64,000 nt of DNA from the NCBI RefSeq assembly GCF_001667035.1, contig NZ_LZIR01000008.1, positions 1 to 64,000 on the forward strand. The letters run 5' to 3'. Numbering within the stretch: the stretch's first letter is position 1; every line of letters begins with the position of its first letter. Positions 18,372-29,770 of this stretch are shown in pieces. Origin of the DNA: Mycobacterium sp. 852002-51057_SCH5723018. GTDB taxonomy: Bacteria > Actinomycetota > Actinomycetes > Mycobacteriales > Mycobacteriaceae. The position numbers and the translations under genes were made by a program. The notes beneath the pieces were generated by a model. It saw nothing but the letters and a program-made list of their open reading frames with translations, ran no database searches and was not told the DNA's origin.

Positions 18372-19787
18372 ATGTCTCGGCCTGCCGCGACCGTCCGCCG
18401 TGTCGTCAAGGCGTATGACGTGCGAGGGCTGGTCGGCGAGGAGCTCGACGAGCCGTTGGTCGCCGACCTGGGCGCCGCCTTCGCCAAACTGATGCGTGCC
18501 GAGGGCGCGCGGCAGGTGGTGATCGGCCACGACATGCGTGACAGCTCCCCGGCGCTGGCCGCCGCCTTCGCGGGCGGGGTCACCGGCCGGGGCCTGGACG
18601 TGGTGCGCATCGGCTTGTCGTCCACCGATCAGCTGTATTTCGCCTCCGGGCTGCTGGACTGCCCCGGTGCCATGTTCACCGCGAGCCACAACCCGGCGGC
18701 CTACAACGGGATCAAGCTGTGCCGGGCCGGGGCCAAACCGGTCGGCGCCGACACCGGCCTCAGCCTCATCAGCGACGACGTGATCGCCGGGGTCGCGCCC
18801 TGCGACGGACCCACGGGGGCGATCGCCGATCGTGACGTGCTGGCCGACTACGGGAAGTTTCTGCGTTCGCTGGTCGACACGTCGGGGCTGCGGCCACTGC
18901 GAGTGGCCGTGGACGCCGGCAACGGGATGGCAGGGCACACCGCCCCGGCCGTCCTCGGCGCCATCGACTGCATCACCTTGTTGCCGTTGTACTTCGAACT
19001 CGACGGCTCGTTTCCCAACCACGAGGCCAACCCGCTCGACCCGGCCAACCTGGTCGACCTGCAGAACTTCGTGCGCGACAGCGGCGCCGACATCGGGCTG
19101 GCCTTCGACGGCGACGCCGACCGGTGCTTCGTGGTCGACGAACGCGGGCAAACCGTGTCGCCGTCGACGGTGACCGGCCTGGTGGCCGCCCGCGAGCTGG
19201 GCCGCGAGATCGGCGGGACCGTCATCCACAACGTCATCACCTCGCGCGCCGTGCCCGAGCTGGTCACCGAGCGCGGCGGCACCCCGCTGCGATCCCGGGT
19301 GGGGCACTCCTACATCAAGGCGCTGATGGCCGACACCGGCGCGATCTTCGGCGGCGAGCATTCGGCGCACTACTACTTCCGTGACTTCTGGGGCGCCGAC
19401 TCCGGGATGCTGGCGGCGCTGTATGTGCTGGCCGCCCTCGGCGAGCAGCAGGAGGCCCCGGGGCCGCCAAGACCACTGTCGGAGCTGACCGCCGACTACC
19501 AGCGCTACGAATCGTCGGGCGAGATCAACTTCAAAGTCGCCGACGCGTCGTGTTGCGTGGATGCCGTGTTGAAGTCGTTCGGCAGCCGCATCCAGTCCAT
19601 CGACCACCTGGACGGGGTGACCGTTGATTTGGGCGACGACAGCTGGTTCAACCTGCGCAGCTCCAACACCGAGCCGTTGCTGCGGCTCAACGTGGAGGCC
19701 CGCACCACCGAGGAGGTCGACGCGCTGGTGAACCAGATCAGCACTGAAATCTCTGCCGTCACGGCCGGCCGGAACGGCGCGACGTGA
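18372..19787 (+). CDS. pmmA: Phosphomannomutase/phosphoglucomutase
   Basis: This 471-residue alpha-D-phosphohexomutase interconverts mannose-6-P and mannose-1-P for GDP-mannose synthesis. Seen: the phosphoserine loop TASHNPAAYNGIK, the metal loop FDGDADRCF, the sugar loop GGEHSAHYYF and the phosphate-binding RSSNTEPLLRLN. Its stop overlaps the GTG of the next gene, in the order pmmA, SIS-like gene, manA. With manA and manB in the window, the whole route from fructose-6-P to GDP-mannose is present. Confidence 0.94.
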   Translation: MSRPAATVRRVVKAYDVRGLVGEELDEPLVADLGAAFAKLMRAEGARQVVIGHDMRDSSPALAAAFAGGVTGRGLDVVRIGLSSTDQLYFASGLLDCPGAMFTASHNPAAYNGIKLCRAGAKPVGADTGLSLISDDVIAGVAPCDGPTGAIADRDVLADYGKFLRSLVDTSGLRPLRVAVDAGNGMAGHTAPAVLGAIDCITLLPLYFELDGSFPNHEANPLDPANLVDLQNFVRDSGADIGLAFDGDADRCFVVDERGQTVSPSTVTGLVAARELGREIGGTVIHNVITSRAVPELVTERGGTPLRSRVGHSYIKALMADTGAIFGGEHSAHYYFRDFWGADSGMLAALYVLAALGEQQEAPGPPRPLSELTADYQRYESSGEINFKVADASCCVDAVLKSFGSRIQSIDHLDGVTVDLGDDSWFNLRSSNTEPLLRLNVEARTTEEVDALVNQISTEISAVTAGRNGAT

Positions 19788-20887
19788 GCGCCACCCGGGC
19801 GATCGACCTCGAAGACACCGACGGCCTGCTCGCCGCCGACCGGGAGGGCCTGCTGCGGGCCACGTCGTCGGCGGGTGCGCAGGTCCGCGCCATCGCCGCC
19901 GCGGCCGACGAGGGCGCGCTGGACTTGCTGCGGGTGGACGACCCAGCGCGCAGCGTGATCTGGGTGGCCGGCCGCGGGGCGGCCGAGACCGCCGGGGCCA
20001 TCCTCGCCGCGACGTTGGGTGCGGCGGCCTCCGAGCCGATCGCGCTCGTCGGCGAGGCGCCGCCCTGGGTCGGCCCGCTCGACGTGCTGATCGTCGCGGG
20101 CGATGACCCCGGCGATCCCGCGCTGGTCTCCGCCGCGGCGACCGGCGTGCGCCGGGGCGCGCGGGTTCTGGTGGTGGCGCCGTACGAGGGCCCGCTGCGC
20201 GACTCCACCGCCGGCCGCGCCGCGGTGCTCGAGCCGCGGCTCAGCGTTCCCGACGACTTCGGGCTGTGCCGCTACCTCGCCGCCGGCCTGGCCGCCTTGC
20301 GAACCGTCGATCCCAGGCAGGGCACCGATCTCGTGTCGCTCGCCGACGCCCTGGATGACGAGGCGCTGCGCAACAGCGCCGGCCGCGAGTTGTTCACCAA
20401 TCCGGCCAAGGCAATCGCCGCGCGCCTGGCCCATCGCCGGTTGGTGCTGGCCGGCGACTGCGCCGCGACGCTGGCGCTGGCCCGGCACGGCAGCTCGGTG
20501 CTGCTGCGGGTCGCGCACGAGGTGGTCGCCGCCACGGGGCTGGCGGACGCGCTGGTGGCCCTGCGCGCGACCTCGGCACTCGGCGATGCCCCCTCTTCGG
20601 TGGACGCCCTCTTTCACGACGACCAGATCGACGGGCCGCTGCCCGAGCGACTTCGGGTGCTGGCGCTGACGCTGTCCGCCGAACAGACGGTCGTGGCCGC
20701 CCGGACCGCCGGGCTCGAGGACGTCTACCTGCTCGCCGCCGAAGACGTGCCCGACGGGCCGGGCGGGTCGGCGGGCTCCACGGTCGCGCCCGCGTTGGGG
20801 GGCGCCATCACCGCCGAGCAGCAACTGGCAGTATTGGCCGTCCGGCTGGAGATGGCCGCGGTTTACATGCGACTGGTGCGGGGATAG
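19784..20887 (+). CDS. TobH/SIS-type sugar-phosphate isomerase-like protein (Rv3256c-like)
   Basis: This 367-residue protein sits between pmmA and manA, as in other mycobacteria. It resembles the bifunctional phosphoglucose/phosphomannose isomerase and TobH group: VIWVAGRGAAETAGAILAAT, LIVAGDDPGDPALVSAAATG and a C-terminal SIS-like segment. The GTG start shares bases with the pmmA stop. The glycine-rich phosphate-binding loop is weaker than in active isomerases, so it could be regulatory. Function unproven. Confidence 0.8.
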   Translation: MSATRAIDLEDTDGLLAADREGLLRATSSAGAQVRAIAAAADEGALDLLRVDDPARSVIWVAGRGAAETAGAILAATLGAAASEPIALVGEAPPWVGPLDVLIVAGDDPGDPALVSAAATGVRRGARVLVVAPYEGPLRDSTAGRAAVLEPRLSVPDDFGLCRYLAAGLAALRTVDPRQGTDLVSLADALDDEALRNSAGRELFTNPAKAIAARLAHRRLVLAGDCAATLALARHGSSVLLRVAHEVVAATGLADALVALRATSALGDAPSSVDALFHDDQIDGPLPERLRVLALTLSAEQTVVAARTAGLEDVYLLAAEDVPDGPGGSAGSTVAPALGGAITAEQQLAVLAVRLEMAAVYMRLVRG

Positions 20888-20895
20888 ATAGACAA

Positions 20896-22131
20896 GTGGA
20901 ACTGCTTCGCGGGGCCTTGCGCACGTACGCCTGGGGATCGCGCACCGCCCTCGCCGAATTCACCGGGCGTACGGTCCCGGCGGCTCATCCGGAGGCCGAG
21001 CTCTGGTTTGGCGCACACCCCGGCGACCCGGCCTGGCTGCAAAAGGGCAACGGCAAGAAAGATGAGGTCTCGTTGCTGGAGGCGCTGGTCGCCGACCCGG
21101 ACGGGCAGCTCGGCCCGGCGTCGCGGACCAGGTTCGGCGACGTGCTGCCGTTTCTGGTCAAGGTCCTGGCGGCCGACGAGCCGCTGTCGCTGCAGGCCCA
21201 TCCCAGTGCCGAGCAGGCGGTCGAGGGCTACCTGCGCGAGGAGCGACTGGGCATTCCGGTGAACTCGCCGGTGCGCAACTACCGCGACACCTCCCACAAG
21301 CCGGAGTTGTTGGTGGCGCTGCAGTCGTTCGAGGCGCTGGCCGGGTTTCGCCCCGCGTCGCGGACCGTCGAGCTGCTGCGGGCGCTGGCCGTCTCCGACC
21401 TCGACCCCTACATCGATTTGCTCAACGACCAGTCCGACGCCGACGGCCTGCGCGCGCTGTTCACCACCTGGATCACCGCGCCGCAGCCCGACATCGACGT
21501 GCTGATACCCGCCGTGCTGGACGGCGCCATCGCCTACGTCAGTTCCGGCGCAACGGAATTCGCGGCCGAAGCCAAGACGGTGCTGGAGCTGGGCGAACGC
21601 TATCCCGGCGACGCCGGCGTGCTGGCGGCGTTGTTGCTCAACCGCATCACGCTGGCCCCGGGCGAGGCGATCTTCGTGGCGGCCGGTAACCTGCACACCT
21701 ACCTGCGTGGGTTCGCCGTTGAAGTAATGGCCAACTCCGACAACGTGTTACGCGGCGGGCTGACCCCCAAGCACGTCGACGTCCCCGAGCTGCTGCGGGT
21801 GCTGGACTTCAATCCCACCCCCGAGGCGCAGCTGCACCCGCATGTCCGCCGCGAGGGATTCGGCATGATCTACGAGACGCCCACCGACGAGTTCGCGGTC
21901 GCCCTGCTGACGCTTGAAGGCGACTACCTCGGCCACGAGGTCGACGCGTCCAGCAGCCACGAGGGCCCACAGATCTTGTTGTGCGCCGAGGGCTGCACGG
22001 CGGTGCACGGCAAGTCCGGATCGCTCACGCTGGAACGCGGGATGGCCGCCTGGGTCGCGGCCGACGACGGACCCATCCGGCTGGTGGCACGCGAGCCGGC
22101 CAAGCTGTTCAGGGCGACCGTAGGGCTGTGA
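20896..22131 (+). CDS. manA: Mannose-6-phosphate isomerase, type I
   Basis: This 411-residue cupin-fold zinc enzyme converts fructose-6-P to mannose-6-P. Typical segments are AYAWGSR-like TYAWGSRTALAEF at the start, AELWFGAHPGDP, LSLQAHPSAEQAVEGYLREE with zinc ligands, SHKPELLVALQSFEALAGFR and AGNLHTYLRGFAVEVMANSD. The GTG start is 8 bases beyond the preceding stop. Its 3' end overlaps the convergent monooxygenase gene by 23 bases. Confidence 0.94.
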   Translation: MELLRGALRTYAWGSRTALAEFTGRTVPAAHPEAELWFGAHPGDPAWLQKGNGKKDEVSLLEALVADPDGQLGPASRTRFGDVLPFLVKVLAADEPLSLQAHPSAEQAVEGYLREERLGIPVNSPVRNYRDTSHKPELLVALQSFEALAGFRPASRTVELLRALAVSDLDPYIDLLNDQSDADGLRALFTTWITAPQPDIDVLIPAVLDGAIAYVSSGATEFAAEAKTVLELGERYPGDAGVLAALLLNRITLAPGEAIFVAAGNLHTYLRGFAVEVMANSDNVLRGGLTPKHVDVPELLRVLDFNPTPEAQLHPHVRREGFGMIYETPTDEFAVALLTLEGDYLGHEVDASSSHEGPQILLCAEGCTAVHGKSGSLTLERGMAAWVAADDGPIRLVAREPAKLFRATVGL

Positions 22132-23569
22132 CTGCCGCCGATGAGGGCGAGCCGCTTCGCCCGGCTCCGCGGCGCTCGCGATCGCCACGTCGGTCGCGGG
22201 TCGCCTCCCGGCGCTCGCGCAGCCACAGCCGCATATTGTGCGCCATGGCCCGGCCGACGATCCGCGGCGGCGGGACCATGTACAGGCTGTCAAGCAGTGA
22301 GAACCGGCGCAAAAACCATTCGGCCAGAACCGCTTCCGTTTCGGCGGCGCCGAGGAATTGGTCGAACAGCGTCGCGGACGGCCGCCACCACCAGGGCACG
22401 TGGGCCTTGGTGGTGGCGTGGTGGAAGTGCAGGTCGGCGACGCCGTTCATCATCCACACCGGGTAGGTCGTCCTGGCCGTCGCGCCGTTGAGCGCCGCGG
22501 CCACTTGGTGATCCGGGAACTGCAGCGCCCACTTCAGATGACCGGCCTGCAGCGACGTCATCGTCATGCCCTGCCCGAAGGTGGGATTGAAGCTGGCGAC
22601 GGCGTCGCCGAAGGGCACGATGCCAACCGGGAAGCGGTCCAGCTTGTGGTACCGGCGCCACCTGCTGGCCGGAAACGCGTGAAACGCCGGCTCGCCAATC
22701 GGTTCGGACCGCGCCAGCGCGGCGCTGAAATGGGCCGGCAGCAGCTCGTCGGCCAGCGCGAGCATCTCGGGAAACGTCCGGGGCGGTTTGGCGCCCGCCA
22801 CCCCGAACGTCGTCAGCACCCAGCTGCGGTCCTCGTAAAACAGCATGCCAAGCCCGAGCGACTGGTCGTGGGAGGCGCCGGCGACCACCACCTTCTCTGC
22901 GATCAGGCCCTCGGGCATCCGGAATCGGTGGGTGGCGTAGTTGATGCCGATGTCTATCGTTTGCTCGACCGGGCGCGCATAGCCCCACTGCTCCAACCAG
23001 ACCGGCAGCCGGGTGCCCCGGCCCGCCGCGTCGACCACCAGGTCGGCGGGCACGAACTCCGGCTCCCCGCCCGTCACGCGATCCACCAGCACACCGGTCA
23101 CCCGCTCCCGCGCCGGGTCGAACCGCGGCTCGGCAACCGAGCGCCGCACGATCTGCGCGTTGTCCAGGTCTTGCACCCGCCTGCGAAGCTGCCACTCGAG
23201 ATGCGGCCGGCTGGGCACGTAGGCGGTGAACTCGTCGCGCAGCGTGTGCCCCGTGCCGAGGACGTGGCCCGCCGCGCCCAGGTGGATGCAGTCCGGCCGG
23301 TTCTCCAGCATGGGCACGCCCGCGTCCACCATGTCCTCGAGCAGCCCGGGAAACAGGCTTTCGAACTCGTTCGCCCCGCGGGCCATCAGCATGTGCAGGT
23401 GCCGGTCCTGCGGGACGGCCGCGCGGTTCGCCGCCCCGCTCGGCAATTCGTCGCGCTCGTAGACCGTCACCCGGGCGTAGTGATCCGAAAGCACCCGCGC
23501 GGCGCACAGTCCCGCGATGCTGCCCCCGATGACCACCGCGTGGTTTCGCGCGTTGTTTCTTTCCGGCAT
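22109..23569 (-). CDS. FAD-dependent monooxygenase (Rv3254-like)
   Basis: This 486-residue flavoprotein has an N-terminal dinucleotide-binding fold (VVIGGSIAGLCAARVLSDH, VTVYERDELP), the middle LVVDAAGRGTRLPVWL motif and a GD motif in PFGDAVASFNPTFGQGM, the signature of aromatic-hydroxylase-like enzymes. The position matches M. tuberculosis Rv3254, a conserved but uncharacterised gene. The C-terminal tail is rich in Arg and runs into the end of manA on the opposite strand. Substrate unknown. Confidence 0.85.
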   Translation of the reverse strand: MPERNNARNHAVVIGGSIAGLCAARVLSDHYARVTVYERDELPSGAANRAAVPQDRHLHMLMARGANEFESLFPGLLEDMVDAGVPMLENRPDCIHLGAAGHVLGTGHTLRDEFTAYVPSRPHLEWQLRRRVQDLDNAQIVRRSVAEPRFDPARERVTGVLVDRVTGGEPEFVPADLVVDAAGRGTRLPVWLEQWGYARPVEQTIDIGINYATHRFRMPEGLIAEKVVVAGASHDQSLGLGMLFYEDRSWVLTTFGVAGAKPPRTFPEMLALADELLPAHFSAALARSEPIGEPAFHAFPASRWRRYHKLDRFPVGIVPFGDAVASFNPTFGQGMTMTSLQAGHLKWALQFPDHQVAAALNGATARTTYPVWMMNGVADLHFHHATTKAHVPWWWRPSATLFDQFLGAAETEAVLAEWFLRRFSLLDSLYMVPPPRIVGRAMAHNMRLWLRERREATRDRRGDRERRGAGRSGSPSSAAVTALRSP

Positions 23570-23632
23570 GCCCGCAGACTACCCAGTACTGTGACGGACC
23601 AATGGGTTCCCAGCGGATGGGAAGGCGGGTGG

Positions 23633-25114
23633 ATGGCCAATCGCTGGCGCACGAAATCGGTCGAACAATCGATCGCCGACACCGACGAGGCGGAGACCCG
23701 GCTGCGCAGGGAGCTCACCTGGCGGGACCTGACCGTGTTCGGCGTCGCCGTGGTGATCGGCGCCGGCATCTTCACGGTGACGGCGTCGACGGCCGGGGAC
23801 ATCACGGGGCCCGCGATCTGGATTTCCTTCGTCATCGCCGCGATCACCTGCGCGCTGGCCGCGTTGTGCTACGCCGAATTCGCCTCGACGCTGCCGGTGG
23901 CGGGCAGCGCGTACACGTTCTCCTATGCCACTTTCGGGGAGTTCATGGCCTGGATCATCGGCTGGAACCTGCTGCTGGAATTGGCGATCGGCGCGGCCGT
24001 GGTGTCCAAGGGCTGGTCGAGCTATTTGGGTTCGGTGTTCGGATTCGCCGGCGGAACAAGCAAATTCGGTTCCTTCCAGCTCGACTGGGGCGCGTTGGTG
24101 ATCGTCGCGGTGGTGGCGACGCTGATCTCCCTTGGCACCAAGCTCTCGTCGAGGTTCTCCGCGGTGATCACCGCCATCAAGGTGTCGGTGGTGGTGCTCG
24201 TCGTGATCGTCGGCGCCTTCTACATCAAAGGGGCCAACTACTCGCCGTTCATTCCGAAGCCGGAAGCCGGGCGCGAGGCGACCGGGATCAATCAGTCGGT
24301 GCTGTCACTGCTCACCGGGGCAACCAGCAGCCACTACGGCTGGTACGGCGTGCTGGCGGGGGCGTCGATCGTGTTCTTCGCGTTCATCGGATTCGACATC
24401 GTTGCCACCATGGCCGAGGAAACCAAAGAGCCGCAGCGCGACGTTCCGCGGGGGATCCTGGTGTCGCTGGGGATCGTCACCCTGCTCTACGTCGCCGTCG
24501 CCGTCGTGCTGTCGGGAATGGTGTCCTACACCGAGCTCAAGACCCAGCCCGGCGGGAAGCCGGCGAACCTGGCCACGGCCTTCACGGCGAACGGGATTCA
24601 CTGGGCGAGCAAGATCATCGCCATCGGCGCGCTGGCCGGGCTGACCACCGTGGTGATGGTGCTGATGCTCGGGCAGTGCCGGGTGCTGTTCGCGATGGCG
24701 CGCGACGGGCTGTTGCCCCGGCCGCTGGCCAAGACCGGTTCGCGCGGCACGCCGGTCCGGATCACCGTGCTGGTTGCGCTGGTGGTGGGCGCGACGGCGT
24801 CGGTGTTTCCGATCAGCAAGCTCGAGGAGATGGTCAACGTCGGCACGCTGTTCGCCTTCGTCCTGGTGTCGGCCGGCGTCATGGTGCTGCGCCGGACCAG
24901 GCCCGACCTGGAGCGCGGGTTCCGGGCGCCGTGGGTGCCGCTGCTCCCGATCGCCTCGATCTGCGCGTGCGCGTGGCTGATGCTGAACCTCACGGCGCTG
25001 ACCTGGGTGCGGTTCGGCGTCTGGCTGGTGGTGGGGACCGCGATCTATGCCGGCTACGGGTATCGGCACTCGGTGCAGGGGCGCCGGGACGCGGGGCTAG
25101 CCTTTACAAAATAA
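23633..25114 (+). CDS. APC-family cationic amino-acid permease (Rv3253c-like)
   Basis: The ATG at the chosen start gives 493 residues, near the M. tuberculosis length, and GGAAGG lies upstream; a GTG 42 bases earlier is the alternative. It has about twelve hydrophobic segments. The first is LTVFGVAVVIGAGIF, carrying the GAGIF substrate-binding motif of the APC superfamily, and FFAFIGFDIVATMAEETKEP is the conserved region after TM6. It is expected to carry cationic amino acids across the inner membrane. It precedes the alkB operon. Confidence 0.88.
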   Translation: MANRWRTKSVEQSIADTDEAETRLRRELTWRDLTVFGVAVVIGAGIFTVTASTAGDITGPAIWISFVIAAITCALAALCYAEFASTLPVAGSAYTFSYATFGEFMAWIIGWNLLLELAIGAAVVSKGWSSYLGSVFGFAGGTSKFGSFQLDWGALVIVAVVATLISLGTKLSSRFSAVITAIKVSVVVLVVIVGAFYIKGANYSPFIPKPEAGREATGINQSVLSLLTGATSSHYGWYGVLAGASIVFFAFIGFDIVATMAEETKEPQRDVPRGILVSLGIVTLLYVAVAVVLSGMVSYTELKTQPGGKPANLATAFTANGIHWASKIIAIGALAGLTTVVMVLMLGQCRVLFAMARDGLLPRPLAKTGSRGTPVRITVLVALVVGATASVFPISKLEEMVNVGTLFAFVLVSAGVMVLRRTRPDLERGFRAPWVPLLPIASICACAWLMLNLTALTWVRFGVWLVVGTAIYAGYGYRHSVQGRRDAGLAFTK

Positions 25115-25121
25115 TGGTCCG

Positions 25122-25154
25122 TGTCTAGACAGGAGACGCAGAGCGTCGTATTGT
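25122..25154 (+). promoter_or_regulatory. Candidate alkB promoter with overlapping palindromic operator
   Basis: TAGACA (25126-25131) and TATTGT (25149-25154) are spaced by 17 bases. The perfect 10-base palindrome TGTCTAGACA (25122-25131) covers the -35 element. The TetR-family gene at the end of the same operon is the natural candidate to bind it. Confidence 0.5.
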
Positions 25155-25194
25155 CCAACCTCAAGGTGTAGGACTCACGGAGAGGTTTTGGCAT

Positions 25195-26460
25195 ATGACC
25201 ACACTGCGACCCCAAGCGGGCGGACAGGCCGAGGCGCCGCGCTGGCGGGACAAGAAACGCCGCCTGTGGCTCATGGGGCTGATCGCGCCGACCGCCCTGT
25301 TCGCGATGCTGCCGGTCATCTGGGGGCTCAACCGACTCGGCTGGCACGCGGCCGCGGAGGCGCCGTTGTGGATCGGGCCGATCCTGCTCTACGTCCTGCT
25401 GCCGATCCTCGATCTGCGCTTCGGCCCCGACGGGCAGAATCCGCCCGACGAGGTGATGGAGCAGCTGGAAAACGACAAGTACTACCGCTACTGCACCTAC
25501 ATCTTCATCCCGTTCCAGTACCTCAGCGTGGTCTTCGGCGCCTATCTGTTCACCGCGTCGGACCTCGGTTGGCTCGGCTTCCCGGCTGGTTCCGCCGGTG
25601 CCCTGAGCTGGGTCGGGAAGCTGGGAGTGGCGCTGTCGGTCGGCGTGCTCGGCGGGGTCGGCATCAACACCGCCCACGAGATGGGGCACAAGAAGGATGC
25701 GCTGGAGCGGTGGCTGTCCAAGATCACCCTCGCACAGACCTGCTACGGCCACTTCTACATCGAGCACAACCGCGGCCACCACGTGCGGGTGGCCACCCCG
25801 GAGGACCCGGCGTCGGCCCGCTTCGGGGAAACGTTCTGGGAGTTCCTGCCGCGCAGCGTCTTCGGCAGCCTGCGGTCGTCGTTGCGGCTGGAGGCGCAGC
25901 GGCTGCGCCGGCAGGGTAATAGCCCCTGGAACCCCAAGACCTACCTGTCCAACGACGTGCTCAACGCGTGGCTGCTGTCGGTGGTGTTGTGGGGCGCGCT
26001 GATCGCGATTTTCGGTCCGGCGCTGATCCCGTTCGTGGTCATCCAGGCCGTCTTCGGGTTCAGCCTGCTGGAGTCGGTCAACTACCTGGAGCACTACGGG
26101 CTGATGCGGCAACAGACCGGCACCGCTTCCGGAAAAGTCCGCTACGAGCGATGCACGCCGCAGCACAGCTGGAACTCCGACCATGTGGTCACCAACCTGT
26201 TCCTTTACCACCTGCAGCGGCACAGCGACCACCATGCCAACCCAACCCGCCGCTACCAGACGCTGCGCAGCATGGAGGGCTCGCCCAACCTGCCGAGCGG
26301 GTACGCGTCGATGATCGCGCTGACCTACTTCCCGCCGCTGTGGCGCAAGGTGATGGACCACCGGGTGCTTGAGCACTACGCCGGCGACCTCACCAAGGTG
26401 AACGTGCAGCCGCGCCTGCGCGAGAAGCTGCTGGCGGCCTCCCACAAGGGCGCGGCATGA
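25195..26460 (+). CDS. alkB: Alkane 1-monooxygenase AlkB
   Basis: This 421-residue membrane di-iron enzyme hydroxylates the end carbon of medium-chain alkanes using electrons from rubredoxin. The histidine boxes are visible: [27 protein letters not shown], and [15 protein letters not shown] near the C-terminus; the NYLEHYGL motif of AlkB is also present. Several hydrophobic helices occupy residues 20-160 and 250-290. The start has GGAGAGG upstream. It is first in the alkB-rubA-rubB-tetR operon, whose genes overlap by 4 bases each. Confidence 0.96.
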   Translation: MTTLRPQAGGQAEAPRWRDKKRRLWLMGLIAPTALFAMLPVIWGLNRLGWHAAAEAPLWIGPILLYVLLPILDLRFGPDGQNPPDEVMEQLENDKYYRYCTYIFIPFQYLSVVFGAYLFTASDLGWLGFPAGSAGALSWVGKLGVALSVGVLGGVGINTAHEMGHKKDALERWLSKITLAQTCYGHFYIEHNRGHHVRVATPEDPASARFGETFWEFLPRSVFGSLRSSLRLEAQRLRRQGNSPWNPKTYLSNDVLNAWLLSVVLWGALIAIFGPALIPFVVIQAVFGFSLLESVNYLEHYGLMRQQTGTASGKVRYERCTPQHSWNSDHVVTNLFLYHLQRHSDHHANPTRRYQTLRSMEGSPNLPSGYASMIALTYFPPLWRKVMDHRVLEHYAGDLTKVNVQPRLREKLLAASHKGAA

Positions 26461-26633
26461 CGGCCGCCTACCACTGCCCGGTCTGCGACTACGTCTATGA
26501 CGAGGCCAAAGGCGATGTGCGGGAAGGGTTTCCGCCGGGTACCAAGTGGGAGGACATCCCCGACGACTGGAGCTGCCCGGACTGCTCGGTGCGTGAGAAA
26601 GTCGACTTCCAAGACCTAGGAATGAGCCGATGA
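26457..26633 (+). CDS. rubA: Rubredoxin RubA
   Basis: This 58-residue iron protein carries electrons to AlkB. The two Cys pairs are [10 protein letters not shown] and CPDCSVREK, between which lie the usual [13 protein letters not shown] residues. The ATG shares the ATGA with the alkB stop, and its own stop overlaps the rubB start (ATGA). Confidence 0.94.
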   Translation: MTAAYHCPVCDYVYDEAKGDVREGFPPGTKWEDIPDDWSCPDCSVREKVDFQDLGMSR

Positions 26634-26812
26634 GCGACTACAGGCTGTTTCGCTGCATCCAGTGCGGCTTCGAGTACGACGAGGCCGTGGGCTGGCCGGA
26701 AGACGGCATCGCGCCCGGCACCCGTTGGGACGAAATCCCCGACGACTGGAGCTGCCCGGACTGCGGCGCTGCCAAATCCGACTTCGAGATGGTCGAAGTA
26801 GCCCGCCCGTGA
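26630..26812 (+). CDS. rubB: Rubredoxin RubB
   Basis: This 60-residue second rubredoxin has [18 protein letters not shown] and [15 protein letters not shown], the standard four-cysteine iron site. It differs from RubA in its N-terminal half; tandem rubredoxins of AlkG1 and AlkG2 type behind alkB are usual in actinobacteria, where only one type may reduce AlkB. Its stop overlaps the GTG of the regulator gene (GTGA). Confidence 0.94.
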   Translation: MSDYRLFRCIQCGFEYDEAVGWPEDGIAPGTRWDEIPDDWSCPDCGAAKSDFEMVEVARP

Positions 26813-27444
26813 GCGCCCCGAACGTTACAGTCGCGCCTGTGAAGCGGATGCCCTACGCCGAGGCGTCGCGCGTCCTGCTGCGTGACTCGGTGCTGGACGC
26901 GATGCGGGACCTGCTGCTGGCCCGCGACTGGTCCGCCATCACGCTGTCGGACGTGGCCCGCGCCGCGGGCATCAGCCGGCAGACCATCTACAACGAGTTC
27001 GGCTCGCGGCAGGGGCTGGCGCAGGGTTACGCCCTGCGCCTGGCCGATCGCCTGGTCGACATCGTCCACGCCGCGCTGGATGCCAACGTCGGCGACATCC
27101 ATCAGGCGTTGCTGCGGGGCTTTCGCGCCTTTTTCGCTGAGTCCGCCGCGGACCCGTTGGTGACCTCGTTGCTGACCGGTGTGGCCAAGCCCGACCTGCT
27201 GCAGCTCATCACCACCGACAGCGCGCCGATCATCAACCAGGCCTCGGCGCGGCTCGTCTCGGCATTGACCCAGAGCTGGGTGGCCGCGAGTGACGAGGAC
27301 GCCGGCGTGCTCGCCCGGGCCATCGTCAGGCTCTGCCTGAGCTACGTGCCGATGCCGCCGGAGGCCGACCATGATGTCGCCGCGGACCTGGCGCGGCTCA
27401 TGACGCCGTTCGTCGAGCGGCACGGCGTCATCAACATTCCCTGA
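26809..27444 (+). CDS. TetR-family regulator of the alkane operon (Rv3249c-like)
   Basis: With the GTG that overlaps the rubB stop this protein is 211 residues, the M. tuberculosis length. The N-terminal helix-turn-helix is [20 protein letters not shown], and the rest is the ligand-binding helical domain. Being the last gene of alkB-rubA-rubB-tetR it probably represses its own operon, with the palindrome at the alkB promoter as a likely target. The inducer would be an alkane, fatty acid or acyl-CoA; this is inference. Confidence 0.9.
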   Translation: MSAPNVTVAPVKRMPYAEASRVLLRDSVLDAMRDLLLARDWSAITLSDVARAAGISRQTIYNEFGSRQGLAQGYALRLADRLVDIVHAALDANVGDIHQALLRGFRAFFAESAADPLVTSLLTGVAKPDLLQLITTDSAPIINQASARLVSALTQSWVAASDEDAGVLARAIVRLCLSYVPMPPEADHDVAADLARLMTPFVERHGVINIP

Positions 27445-27552
27445 ACGTTCCCCGGACCTTCCCTCGTCTAAGGCGCCGACTCGGTGCCGACTACAGTGGC
27501 GCAAGAACATACCTAAGCTAAGTACCGCTTGGGCCCAGTGAGCTTGAGAAGG

Positions 27553-29025
<1,473 letters not shown>

Positions 29026-29047
29026 GCCCGGCCGATAGGCTCGCGCG

Positions 29048-29680
29048 GTGCTGATCGCGATCGAAGGGGTCGACGGCGCGGGCAAGCGGACGTTGTCCAA
29101 CGGTCTGCACGAGGCGTTCGAGGCGTCGGGCAGGTCGGTGGCCACCCTGGCCTTTCCGCGATACGGGCAATCGGTGACCGCCGACATCGCCGCCGAGGCG
29201 CTGCACGGCGAGCACGGCGACCTGGCGTCGTCGGTGTATGCGATGGCGATGCTGTTCGCGCTCGACCGCGCCGCGGCCGTCGCGGAGATCGAGGGGCTGG
29301 GCCGCGACCACGACGTGGTGATCCTGGACCGCTACGTCGCTTCGAATGCCGCCTACAGCGCCGCGCGCCTGCGCGAGGACGCGGCAGGGGCGGCGGTGGC
29401 CTGGGTGCACCGGCTCGAATACCGGCGCCTGGGTCTGCCCCCGCCCGACTGGCAGGTGCTGCTCGCGGTGCCCGCCGACCTCGCCGCGCGGCGGGCCCGG
29501 CATCGCGCCGAAAGCGAGCCGGGCCGGGCGCGCGACAGCTACGAACGCGACGACGAGCTTCAGCAGCGCACCGGCGCTGTGTACGCCGAGCTGGCCGCGG
29601 CGGGCTGGGGCGGGCGGTGGCTGGCCGTCGACGCGGACGTCGATCCGGCTGCCCTGGCCGCCACTTTGACCGCCGGATAG
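29048..29680 (+). CDS. tmk: Thymidylate kinase
   Basis: This 210-residue protein phosphorylates dTMP to dTDP. The P-loop EGVDGAGKRTL has the Arg seen in the mycobacterial enzyme, the DRY motif is in VVILDRYVASNAAYSAARL, and a lid-like segment RARHRAESEPGRARDSYERD follows. GTG start, 22 bases after sahH. It stands just ahead of mtrA, as in other mycobacteria. Confidence 0.94.
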   Translation: MLIAIEGVDGAGKRTLSNGLHEAFEASGRSVATLAFPRYGQSVTADIAAEALHGEHGDLASSVYAMAMLFALDRAAAVAEIEGLGRDHDVVILDRYVASNAAYSAARLREDAAGAAVAWVHRLEYRRLGLPPPDWQVLLAVPADLAARRARHRAESEPGRARDSYERDDELQQRTGAVYAELAAAGWGGRWLAVDADVDPAALAATLTAG

Positions 29681-29770
29681 CAGATTTCCGGCCGTTTTGC
29701 GCCATATTTACGGTGATCGGCCAAGAAACGCCCGTGTGGTGCCCCAATTTTGTCCCGATCTGGTGACACC

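Noticed and set aside
22358..23632. Upstream extension of the amino-acid permease frame
   Set aside because: It is antisense to the FAD monooxygenase and non-homologous; the permease begins at 23633 with a ribosome-binding site.
27472..27488. GGCGCC/GGTGCC hairpin ahead of sahH as terminator or riboswitch
   Set aside because: Stem is short, needs a G-U pair, has no T tract and does not resemble any SAM or SAH riboswitch I know.
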